From: Acidiphilium sp. CAG:727 | GTDB taxonomy: Bacteria; Bacillota; Clostridia; Christensenellales; Borkfalkiaceae | NCBI GenBank assembly: GCA_000437515.1 | Contig: FR898394.1 | Coordinates: 1-11,424 of the forward strand | Length of the DNA: 11,424 nucleotides | Direction: 5' to 3' | Part shown: piece by piece, positions 1-6,816 of the stretch | How the letters are laid out: each line of letters opens with the position of its first letter | How positions within the stretch are numbered: position 1 is the stretch's first letter | Translations under genes and position numbers: made by a program | The notes under the pieces: model-generated | What the model saw: only the letters and a program-made list of their open reading frames with translations | Told to the model about the DNA's origin: nothing | Database searches by the model: none

Positions 1-13
1 TATAAACTCTCAT
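1..13 (-). CDS. Start of an unidentified gene (only four codons visible)
   Basis: ATG at 13 reads Met-Arg-Val-Tyr before the window ends. It is supported by a well-placed Shine-Dalgarno and a good promoter, not by protein content. It is separated from the preceding operon by the palindromic repeat and its own promoter, so it is probably a separate transcription unit. Nothing can be said about its function. Confidence 0.5.
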
Positions 14-20
14 AATATCT

Positions 21-25
21 CTCCT
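21..25 (-). promoter_or_regulatory. Shine-Dalgarno of the gene leaving the left edge
   Basis: AGGAG on the minus strand lies 7 bases before an ATG at 13, with a plausible promoter upstream. Together they support a real gene start at the window edge. Confidence 0.65.
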
Positions 26-41
26 GCTCGTTTATGCCTAA

Positions 42-70
42 ATATTAACACAAATTTTGCTTATTTTCAA
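42..70 (-). promoter_or_regulatory. Sigma-70-type promoter for the gene leaving the left edge
   Basis: On the minus strand the -35 element is TTGAAA (65-70), followed by a 17-base spacer and the -10 element TAATAT (42-47), with TG one base before the -10 (extended -10). A start of transcription near base 35 would give a short leader of about 22 bases containing the Shine-Dalgarno. No operator or riboswitch is visible. Confidence 0.6.
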
Positions 71-120
71 GCGAAATAAAGAGAATTGCGGCGAAAAGGG
101 AAAAATAATACGTTCAGTAG

Positions 121-210
121 CATCCCACCCTCCCGGGAGTATGCTCTCCCGTTGAAGCGGGAGAGGGAGCGACCTGCCTAAGGTCGCCACGCTTCGCTCG
201 CGATGACGAT
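121..210. repeat. Palindrome-rich dispersed repeat at the end of the operon
   Basis: It contains several inverted repeats in a row: CTCCCGGGAG (130-139); CTCTCCCG/CGGGAGAG (144-151 and 158-165, 6-base loop); and GCGACCT/AGGTCGC (169-175 and 181-187, 5-base loop). The minus-strand end, ATCGTCATCGCGAGCGAAGC, resembles the family of repeats with GTCATTGCGAGCGAAGC that I recall as scattered in intergenic regions of many Firmicutes genomes. It is non-coding. It may act as a transcript end or stability structure for the operon, although no T-run follows closely. Confidence 0.6.
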
Positions 211-224
211 ACTAAACGCGTCGT

Positions 225-803
225 TTATTCGGGTTTTTTGTCGAAATCGAGAGTCAGATCGTAATCGCCGAGTTTATGAACTTTGAACCCGTTCTTTTTG
301 TACTCGTCGTAATCAAACGCTTCCAATTCGTCGATTGCGAGTTTATGGAACTCGTAGAAATTATGCCACCATTCCCAGCCGCTGCCGAGCGAGTTCGCAA
401 GGTACGCGTCGGCGATGTCGCACGCCGTTTGAGGCGCGACGTAAAACGCGCCCATAGCAAGTACGTTTACTCCGTTACCCGTAATGGCTCTTATAGCCGC
501 GGGCAAACTTTCTACCACGCCTGCGTGAACGTGCGGGCATTTGCTCGCCGCGATATGTATGCCCATACCCGTTCCGCAGAACACGAGCGCGCGTTCGTAA
601 TTGCCTTCGGAAATTTCCGCGCCGACGCGAAGCCCTACTCTATGGAACATCAGATCGGTATCTTTGGGATCGCTGTCCTTTTTAACGCCCAGATCGAGTA
701 TCTTCCAGCCTTTTTTTTCGAGATGTTCGACGACGATTTCTTTAAGCGGAAAGCCTGCGAAATCCGCGCCTACTACCAGATATTTATCTTTTACGGTTTT
801 CAT
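225..803 (-). CDS. RpiB/LacAB-family sugar isomerase, divergent active site
   Basis: This encodes 192 residues, longer than typical RpiB (about 150). The family is recognised from GADFAG (12-17, the usual GxDHxG), FCGTGMGIHIAA (75-86) and NVLAMGA (113-119). Cys76 matches the catalytic Cys66 of E. coli RpiB. The His in the first motif is Phe15, and ungapped alignment puts Gly109 where E. coli has His99, a residue linked to ring opening. The C-terminal region is aromatic (GWEWWHNFYEFH, 142-153) and lacks the arginines that bind phosphate in RpiB, and about 40 extra residues follow. A changed, possibly unphosphorylated substrate is therefore likely. Given the rhamnosidase 23 bases upstream, a released deoxy-sugar is a candidate, but this is inference. 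AAGGAG lies 7 bases before the ATG. It is the last gene of the operon; the function is unproven. Confidence 0.8.
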   Translation of the reverse strand: MKTVKDKYLVVGADFAGFPLKEIVVEHLEKKGWKILDLGVKKDSDPKDTDLMFHRVGLRVGAEISEGNYERALVFCGTGMGIHIAASKCPHVHAGVVESLPAAIRAITGNGVNVLAMGAFYVAPQTACDIADAYLANSLGSGWEWWHNFYEFHKLAIDELEAFDYDEYKKNGFKVHKLGDYDLTLDFDKKPE

Positions 804-826
804 AAATAATCTCCTTATAAATATTT

Positions 827-3316
827 TTATTTATCGATTTTAAGGGTATGCCTGCCCGCCTTTAATTCGCGTTTTTCGCCGTTTATCGTCAACTCGACGA
901 TCGACGTCGGGGGAACGGTTATATCGAGCCCGATACCCGCATTGTTTCTTTGCCACTTTACTTCGAGTTTGCCGCGCACGGTTTTATACGAAGTTTCTAC
1001 GAAATCTATGCCGTCTGCGAATACGGGGGCGACTGTAAGTTTATCCGCGCCGAACGCGTCTTCGCTAACGTCGATACCGCCCAAAAACTTATATAAAAAC
1101 GCGTCGTAACTGCCGTACATCGGGTGATTGAACGAGTGCATTTCGTTGGTCATCTTCGATTCCCATCTTTCCCAGACGCTCGTCGCGCCGCTCGCAATCA
1201 TATATCCCCAGCCGGGATATTCGGGGTTTTTAAGAATTTTCACGACCGCGTCCGCATGACCGTATTCGGCAAGAACGTAGAAAACGTGCCGATAACCTAC
1301 GTTACCGCTCGTGCAGTGGTAATTTCTCGCGACTACGTCTTTATAGACGTTTTCGGCGACCTCTGCCGTATGCTTTTCTGCGCATATGCCGAGAGATACC
1401 GCGAGCGCGTTTTCGGTCTGCGTTCCGCGCGAATAGTTTTTGGTTTCCGCGTCGAAATATTTATCGTTTATCGCCTTGCGACAAAGTTCGATATCTTTTT
1501 TATAGAGTGCGATATCCGCCTTATTGCCCACGATTTCGGCAATCTTTTTCATCTCTTTAAGGTGCCAGAAAAGGTATGCGGTGGATACGAAAATATTGTC
1601 GGGCTGAACGGTTTCGGGGTACGGAAGTACCCAGTCGCCGTAATAGTAATAATCGGTTATATAACCTTTCGATCTGCTTTTTAAGTACTCGACCCACGCT
1701 TTTAAGTGTTCGTATTCGCTTTCGCAAACCGATTTATCGCCGTAATAACGATAGGCGTAGTCAGCCATAAGCAGATAGATTACGCACACGGGGTCTGCGG
1801 GGATTCCGCCCGTATAGAAAGGTACGGTATCGGCGATTTCGCCCTTTGCCGTCTGCGAATGAGTTATATCGCGGGCGAACTTGGGGAAAAATCTCGACAT
1901 ATCGATATTGTAAACCGTCTGAAAAACTCTCGAACCCAAATCGTTGAGCCAGCCGAAACGCTCGTCGCGTTGCGGGCAGTCGGTAAGTATCGAATGTTCG
2001 TTGCTCCGTTCGGTCAAAACGGCTATTTCGTGAAGTTTATTCAAGGTTTCGTCGGAACACTTAAACGACCCGACTACTTCGCACGAACTATGTACGTGTT
2101 CGCCGACGACTTCTAAAAGTTCGGCGTTGCCTTCGATTACGAATTCGACGTACTGAAAACCGTGATACGTAAATCTCGGAGCAAATTCCTCTATGCCGTC
2201 GCCGCGAAGTATATACTTATCCGAGCATCTTGCCGAGCGGAGATTGAGTTGATTGACGAAACCGTTATCGTCGAGGCGTTCGCCGAACTTCATCGTAACC
2301 GCCGCGCCGCGTTCGCCTTTGACTTTTATCCTTACCCAGCCCGCGAAATTCGCGCCCATATCGGATACGAAAACGCCGTTGCCCTTGTTCTCCCTTGAAA
2401 CTTCTTTGAAAGTTCCGCAGACTTTAATCGGGTTTATATATTGCGAAACGAGTTTACCGCGCGGAGCGTCGGTCGCTATGGTATACATCCAGCCGTTTGC
2501 CCAGGTCGGCTCGTAATCGAGCGTAGCCCAGTTAAGCGGATATTTTTCTTCTATTCTCGCGTCGTAAATTTCGCCCGAATAAATGCCGTTATCTATCGTA
2601 GGACTGCCGCCTACCCACCAGCCGTTTGCGGGGCCGGAATGGTCTTCGAAATAACTGCCGTCGTCGAACTCGACGTAAAATTGCGCGTTGAGTTTTCTCG
2701 CGCCGAACCAGCCGTAACCGACTTCGACGCCGACCACGTTATCGCCGACGAGCAAATCGTCCATAGGATAAACGCAATACTCTACCCTTTCGGCGTATTC
2801 GGTAACGGACGGATTAAGTCTTTCGTCGCCGATCTTCTTGCCGTTAAGGAAAAATTCGTGATAGCCGAGCCCGCAGATATACGCCCTTGCGCGGAGTACT
2901 TTTTTGTCTTTCGGCAGGGTTATTACCTTACGGAAAAGCAAAGTTCCGCCGTTGAAGTTTACGGGTATCGAAACCCATTTGCCCTTCCAGTCGGATTCTT
3001 CGAAAAGTCCCGTTTCGAAGGTTCGTTCGCCGCTTTCGATAATTTCGCCCGAAGCGGTTTTTACGGCTGCGTTTACGAAATATCTCGTATGCGATTCGAG
3101 TCCCTCGCCGCCGTACTCTATATCTAAACAGTCGGCGTAATCGAGCCAGCCGCTATCCCATACGACGCAGGCGGACTTGCCGTCTTTACGCACGGATACT
3201 TTATACTCCGTTATTTTCGCGTCTTCGTTATACTGCCACGAAAAACGCGGTTTTTTGTTGTCTATGCCGAGCGGCGACACCTGATATTCCGTTTTGAAGT
3301 TGATTATTTTAAGCAT
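827..3316 (-). CDS. Alpha-L-rhamnosidase, glycoside hydrolase family 78
   Basis: This encodes 829 residues with no signal peptide, so it is likely cytoplasmic. The inverting family removes terminal alpha-L-rhamnose. The N-terminus (PLGIDNKKPRFSW, 15-27) is the usual GH78 beta-domain start. The rhamnosidase N-type domain is at about 138-210 (GYHEFFLNGKKIGDE, then VGYGWFG), followed by a second beta-domain at about 310-415. The (alpha/alpha)6 barrel runs from about 420 to 745, and a C-terminal beta-domain closes the protein. Catalytic motifs are present: DCPQRDER at 446-453, with Glu452 as presumed general acid and Asp459, and WERWE at 715-719, with Glu716 as presumed general base. The segment after the acid reads GWLND instead of the common GWTGD. 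The ATG at 3316 matches the family start, yet no Shine-Dalgarno is visible. The gene sits 76 bases after the surface-protein gene and 23 bases before the isomerase-like gene. Confidence 0.93.
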   Translation of the reverse strand: MLKIINFKTEYQVSPLGIDNKKPRFSWQYNEDAKITEYKVSVRKDGKSACVVWDSGWLDYADCLDIEYGGEGLESHTRYFVNAAVKTASGEIIESGERTFETGLFEESDWKGKWVSIPVNFNGGTLLFRKVITLPKDKKVLRARAYICGLGYHEFFLNGKKIGDERLNPSVTEYAERVEYCVYPMDDLLVGDNVVGVEVGYGWFGARKLNAQFYVEFDDGSYFEDHSGPANGWWVGGSPTIDNGIYSGEIYDARIEEKYPLNWATLDYEPTWANGWMYTIATDAPRGKLVSQYINPIKVCGTFKEVSRENKGNGVFVSDMGANFAGWVRIKVKGERGAAVTMKFGERLDDNGFVNQLNLRSARCSDKYILRGDGIEEFAPRFTYHGFQYVEFVIEGNAELLEVVGEHVHSSCEVVGSFKCSDETLNKLHEIAVLTERSNEHSILTDCPQRDERFGWLNDLGSRVFQTVYNIDMSRFFPKFARDITHSQTAKGEIADTVPFYTGGIPADPVCVIYLLMADYAYRYYGDKSVCESEYEHLKAWVEYLKSRSKGYITDYYYYGDWVLPYPETVQPDNIFVSTAYLFWHLKEMKKIAEIVGNKADIALYKKDIELCRKAINDKYFDAETKNYSRGTQTENALAVSLGICAEKHTAEVAENVYKDVVARNYHCTSGNVGYRHVFYVLAEYGHADAVVKILKNPEYPGWGYMIASGATSVWERWESKMTNEMHSFNHPMYGSYDAFLYKFLGGIDVSEDAFGADKLTVAPVFADGIDFVETSYKTVRGKLEVKWQRNNAGIGLDITVPPTSIVELTINGEKRELKAGRHTLKIDK

Positions 3317-3341
3317 AATTAAGTAAGATTAAAGCGGCTTA

Positions 3342-3363
3342 TCGCCCGCCCGCAGGCGGGCGA
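3342..3363. other. Strong GC-rich hairpin upstream of the rhamnosidase gene
   Basis: The perfect 9-base arms TCGCCCGCC (3342-3350) and GGCGGGCGA (3355-3363) enclose a 4-base loop. The following minus-strand sequence is mixed and AT-rich, with no terminator T-run. It may be an intercistronic stabilising or attenuating structure, or a small dispersed palindrome. It ends 25 bases before the rhamnosidase ATG. Confidence 0.6.
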
Positions 3364-3372
3364 CAATCGCGT

Positions 3373-3387
3373 AAGACTTCAAGTCTT
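3373..3387. other. Inverted repeat just after the surface-protein stop codon
   Basis: The arms AAGACT (3373-3378) and AGTCTT (3382-3387) surround the loop TCA. It lies 5 bases beyond the stop codon of the surface-protein gene on the minus strand. No T-run follows in the direction of transcription. Confidence 0.5.
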
Positions 3388-3392
3388 TAAGT

Positions 3393-6300
3393 TTATTTTC
3401 TCTTCTTTTTGGCAAGAGCGATAACGCCCAGCCCAAGCAGCGAAAGCGCGGAAGCGCTTGCTACGCCCGATTTACAACCTTTCTTCTGAGTTGCCGCCTT
3501 TACTTCTACGACAAGGTCGGCGGTGTATTGCTTGCCTTCGTGAGTTACTCTTATAACTACGTTCTGTTCGCCCTTTTCGTCGGGGTCGTAACCTACGTAG
3601 ATCGCGTTTGCAAGGTCGGTAGCCTCGACTCTGTCGCCGTTACCGTAAACGTAGTAGCCTTTGACTTTGGAAAGGTCGAGCGTTTCGGTACCCGGTTTAA
3701 CGGTGAGTTTGCCGCTGATTTCGAGCCTTATAATCTTATTGACTACGTTTACGCTGACGGTTTTGGTAATGGTTTCGCCGTCGTCGCCCGAAAGGGTTAC
3801 GGTGATAGTCGTCTGACCTACTTTAAGAGCGGTAATCTTTCCGTTTTCGGCAACGGTAAGAACGGTCGGGTCGCCCGATACGTAACTGAATTTACCCGTC
3901 GTAGCGTTTGCGGGAACTCTCGTTGCGCCTACGGTAGCGTTATCCGTGCCGAGCGCGATTTCGAGATTGTCGGATTCTACTTCCATACCGGTGTACGGAA
4001 CGTAGAGCGACCAACTTTTACCCGAAAATCTGTACGTTACGTCGGTTTTAAGAACGGCGTCTTTATAAAGCATGCCTTTATCGTCGCTGCACGCGCCGGT
4101 GTCGGTTGCGGTAGGCGCAAGACCGGTATGTCCGTAAACGGTAAGACCGCTCAAAAGTTTTATGGTATCGCCCTGTTTATACAGACGTTCGTTGAAATTG
4201 TCGTTATCGAGATCCGAGTTTCCTTCCACGGTTTTACCGTCGGCTCTTGCGGGCATAACGCAGATATTGCCTTTACCCAGAATGTAAAGCCCTACGGTAA
4301 TCTTTTCGCCGTCCCTGTAATATTCGATATGGTCGGCGAAATCCGGAAGATCGGCAACGCTCGTAATGTTGCAAACGTTGAAAGTGCTGTTGGGGTACTC
4401 GATGAACGAATAATACAAGAACCATTCGACGGGCGCGACTTCGGTAATTTCGAGATCTGCGACTTCGTATACGCGAACGTATTCTTCGAGTTCGTATTCT
4501 TCGCCGTCGATCGTTACGACTATGGTAACTTTCATTCTGCCGAGTCCCATAGGATCTTCGGGAATAACGCTCGTATCGACGGCAGTTTTGAATCTTGCGT
4601 TGTCGGCCGTCAAGGCGATAGGCTCGCTTTCGCTGCCGTTACTGAAAACTTTAACGACCGTGAAATTAGACGGTATAGTGGCGGCAGAACCTTTTTCCGC
4701 CATTATGGTATAACTGCGGTCGAATCTGACTTCTTCGACGGTCAAAGCGGGATGAACCACTACGGCAAAAGTCTTTTCGAACGAGCCGACCTTCGCCGTA
4801 ATAGTAACGTTGCCTGCCTGAACGCCCGTGATTACGCCGCTTGCGGAAACCGTTGCGACGGTATCGTCGGACGAAGTGAATTTCGGAGTGTAAAGCGCGC
4901 CTGCGTTTGCGGAATACGTAAGTTGAAGCGTTGCGCCGGCGTAAACTTCGTTTTTAGCAGCGTCGTTAGTGATATTGAATTCGGTTACAGCGTGAGTTGC
5001 GGGAACGTAAGGAATAAATTTCGCTTCCGAACCGTCGAAGATATATTTAAGTTCGGTTCTGATCATCTCTGCGACTCTTCCGTAGCGAAGGGTGAAACCT
5101 CTCTTAATCGTAAAGATATCGCCCGTCATCGCGGAATATACACCCGTATTGCCACCTTGAACAGAGTCAGCCATACGCATTATAAAGTGTCCGTCGTTTA
5201 CGTAAGTGCAGTCTGCCAAAGGTTTAACTTCGCCGTAAGCGTTTACGTAAGACAAGTTCGCTTTGTCGCCGGCAAAATAAAGCGGATACGCCGCATTATT
5301 TGCAAGATTAAACTTAACGATTATCGTCGGAGCGCCCCAGTTGGTGGGGTCGTAATTGATACTGTTAAGCGTGATTTCGGGAATAAGTTTAACGTTTACG
5401 GTAAGTTCGTATTGCTTACCTTCTACTTCGACTACTATCGTCGCCGTCGTGGCGGTATCGCCGAGAGCGGATACGTTGACGGATTCTTTGAACCAAGCGT
5501 TTTCAGAGGTCAAAAGAATGGGCGAACTTTTAGCGTTGTCGCTGTAAATTTTTACGATAGCGAAATCTTCGGGGATAGTAACTTCGTCCGCGTCGGGGCT
5601 GACGAGAATGTCGTAAACGGTTTCGAACTCTACGCCCGTTACTACGGGAGCGGCTTTGACTACTACGTCGTAAGTCGCTTCTTTATCGCCGACTTTTGCG
5701 GTAATAGTAGCGTTACCCGCGGCTACGCCCGTTATCGTTCCGTCGTCGGAAACGGTAGCGACCTGCGCGTCGGAAGTAGAGAATTTAGGAGTATAGATTG
5801 CTCCGTCGTTAGTTTTAAGGTTGAGTTTAAGAACGCCGTCGATATAAACGGTATTTTCGCTCGCCGCATTGGTAATCGAAAGTTCGGTTACGGCGTGAGT
5901 TGCGGCGTCGTAAGCAATAAACCCTTGACCGTTGTAAATGAACGCAAAGTCTTTATTTACCCTTTCGCCCTTCGTGGACTGCGTAAGCATAAAGCCTTTC
6001 CGGACGGTGAATATATCGCCTTTCATGGGTTTATACGAGGTTTCCAACGAGTTTAAGTCATTGCCTATACGCGTAATATAGTTCTTTGATAAGATATAAG
6101 TACAGTCAGCCAAAGGTTTTACTTCGCCGTATGCATTTACGTAGGAAAGGTGGCTTTTATCGCCCGAAGAATATTGAGCGTAAGCGTTTGCATCCGCGAT
6201 AGAAAGTTCAAACTGAACGGTCGGACCGCCCCACGACGTATTGTAGCCGATAGCAGTTACTTCGATTTCGGAAATTGCGGATTCGGGCAATTGTTTTACG

Positions 6301-6761
6301 AAACCAGAACCGCTGTAAACGAACACTACGTCTTCGCCGAGATAGCACGCGCCGTAAGTAAAGCCCGCAAGGAATCTGATTGTATCGCCTTCAACCGGTG
6401 CCGTTGCGCATTGCGCGGGATCTTTATTGTCCCAACAACGCATAATTGCGAGTTGCGTTCCGCAACATTCTACGGTTACGCCGGAAACGACCGTACCGTC
6501 GGCTTTGGTTACTACGACTTTGTCTTCCATGCCGATACTTGCCCAGTAAGCGCCGGCTTGCGAGAATCCCTTAGCCATGTAAGCCATACCGTATGCACCT
6601 GCGGCATTTTCGTAGTCAACGGCGGATATTTCGTCTTTCACGGTCGGGGTGTCCTGCGCCGCTACGTCGTTCGAGGCGGATGCTGTCATAAACGACATGC
6701 CGCACACCAGCGAAACAGCCATTGCTATAGTCATAAAGACTACAAAAAGTTTCTTCTTCAT
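3393..6761 (-). CDS. Large secreted surface protein: four unknown modules interleaved with bacterial Ig-like domains, Cys-containing C-terminal anchor-like tail
   Basis: This encodes 1122 residues. A Sec signal peptide spans about 1-30 (KKK, hydrophobic core, ASA-type cleavage, no clear lipobox). An unrecognised module of roughly 115-155 residues appears four times, at about 43-158, 163-283, 463-584 and 769-921. Each copy ends with GD-I-x(3-4)-GF/GL, a strand rich in F/Y, and a YxG or FxG turn. Copies two to four are each followed by a Big_2-like domain (about 290-368, 590-669, 924-1006; sequences such as GTITGVAAGNATITAKVG) and a Big_3-like domain (about 374-457, 675-766, 1009-1087). The tail from 1092 has KKGC, a hydrophobic stretch, then KKKRK, shaped like a sorting or anchoring signal without LPXTG. 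No catalytic domain is recognised, so binding or adhesion to glycan is the likeliest role. It is placed between the extracellular esterase and the cytoplasmic rhamnosidase. Confidence 0.8.
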   Translation of the reverse strand: MKKKLFVVFMTIAMAVSLVCGMSFMTASASNDVAAQDTPTVKDEISAVDYENAAGAYGMAYMAKGFSQAGAYWASIGMEDKVVVTKADGTVVSGVTVECCGTQLAIMRCWDNKDPAQCATAPVEGDTIRFLAGFTYGACYLGEDVVFVYSGSGFVKQLPESAISEIEVTAIGYNTSWGGPTVQFELSIADANAYAQYSSGDKSHLSYVNAYGEVKPLADCTYILSKNYITRIGNDLNSLETSYKPMKGDIFTVRKGFMLTQSTKGERVNKDFAFIYNGQGFIAYDAATHAVTELSITNAASENTVYIDGVLKLNLKTNDGAIYTPKFSTSDAQVATVSDDGTITGVAAGNATITAKVGDKEATYDVVVKAAPVVTGVEFETVYDILVSPDADEVTIPEDFAIVKIYSDNAKSSPILLTSENAWFKESVNVSALGDTATTATIVVEVEGKQYELTVNVKLIPEITLNSINYDPTNWGAPTIIVKFNLANNAAYPLYFAGDKANLSYVNAYGEVKPLADCTYVNDGHFIMRMADSVQGGNTGVYSAMTGDIFTIKRGFTLRYGRVAEMIRTELKYIFDGSEAKFIPYVPATHAVTEFNITNDAAKNEVYAGATLQLTYSANAGALYTPKFTSSDDTVATVSASGVITGVQAGNVTITAKVGSFEKTFAVVVHPALTVEEVRFDRSYTIMAEKGSAATIPSNFTVVKVFSNGSESEPIALTADNARFKTAVDTSVIPEDPMGLGRMKVTIVVTIDGEEYELEEYVRVYEVADLEITEVAPVEWFLYYSFIEYPNSTFNVCNITSVADLPDFADHIEYYRDGEKITVGLYILGKGNICVMPARADGKTVEGNSDLDNDNFNERLYKQGDTIKLLSGLTVYGHTGLAPTATDTGACSDDKGMLYKDAVLKTDVTYRFSGKSWSLYVPYTGMEVESDNLEIALGTDNATVGATRVPANATTGKFSYVSGDPTVLTVAENGKITALKVGQTTITVTLSGDDGETITKTVSVNVVNKIIRLEISGKLTVKPGTETLDLSKVKGYYVYGNGDRVEATDLANAIYVGYDPDEKGEQNVVIRVTHEGKQYTADLVVEVKAATQKKGCKSGVASASALSLLGLGVIALAKKKRK
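3396..3491 (-). other. C-terminal sorting or anchoring signal (KKGC, hydrophobic stretch, KKKRK)
   Basis: The last 32 residues (1091-1122) consist of a KKGC motif with Cys1096, a Ser/Ala-rich then Leu/Gly-rich hydrophobic segment of about 20 residues, and a terminal KKKRK. The layout matches tripartite CTERM-type signals (motif, transmembrane segment, basic tail). Among those, GC-containing motifs such as MYXO-CTERM and Synerg-CTERM are the closest in shape. No sortase or other processing enzyme is in the window. Confidence 0.6.
4458..5375 (-). repeat. Internal protein repeat, copy 2 (unknown module + Big_2-like + Big_3-like)
   Basis: It encodes residues 463-768. The 18 residues identical to copy 1 are 503-520 (bases 5202-5255). 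Further matches are YTPKF, ATITAKVG/VTITAKVG, and THAVTE before the Big_2-like domain. A more divergent third unit, with the same domain order, follows at residues about 769-1087. Confidence 0.8.
5382..6275 (-). repeat. Internal protein repeat, copy 1 (unknown module + Big_2-like + Big_3-like)
   Basis: It encodes residues 163-460 of the surface protein. It shares an 18-residue identical stretch with copy 2, from LSYVNAYGEV to LADCTY (residues 205-222, bases 6096-6149), and the same domain order throughout. The DNA differs at synonymous positions, so the duplication is not very recent. Confidence 0.8.
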
Positions 6762-6766
6762 AATTT

Positions 6767-6773
6767 CCTCCTT
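6767..6773 (-). promoter_or_regulatory. Consensus Shine-Dalgarno of the surface-protein gene
   Basis: AAGGAGG on the minus strand ends 5 bases before the ATG at 6761. It is the strongest ribosome binding site in the window, which suggests that this protein is made in larger amounts than its operon partners (inference). Confidence 0.85.
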
Positions 6774-6789
6774 ATGAAATTATAAATTC

Positions 6790-6804
6790 ATACGCTTTGC
6801 GTAT
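6790..6804. other. Short perfect inverted repeat in the 55-base gap before the surface-protein gene
   Basis: The arms are ATACGC (6790-6795) and GCGTAT (6799-6804) with loop TTT. On the plus strand a T-run follows (6804-6809), giving a weak terminator-like shape. On the minus strand, which carries the genes, the run lies before the stem and a terminator is not expected. It could be an mRNA-processing or stability element, or chance. Confidence 0.35.
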
Positions 6805-6816
6805 TTTTTCTTTATT

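Noticed and set aside
121..210. CRISPR array or structured RNA gene in the left intergenic region
   Set aside because: There are no regularly spaced direct repeats and no tRNA-like or rRNA-like sequence. The inverted repeats differ from one another and fit a dispersed palindromic repeat better.
3342..3387. Rho-independent terminator between the surface-protein and rhamnosidase genes
   Set aside because: The stems are strong but neither is followed by a T-run on the minus strand, so a simple terminator is not supported; recorded as hairpins only.
3528..6056. Very long plus-strand open frame over the surface-protein gene
   Set aside because: It is codon-aligned with a clear Ig-like protein gene on the minus strand, its translation shows no recognisable domain, and there is no ribosome binding site or gene context on the plus strand. 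Codon bias of the sense gene explains it.
6779..6784. Perfect TATAAT on the minus strand before the surface-protein gene, as an internal promoter
   Set aside because: No -35 element is found at 16-18 bases, and the predicted transcription start would fall within the Shine-Dalgarno itself, leaving no useful leader.
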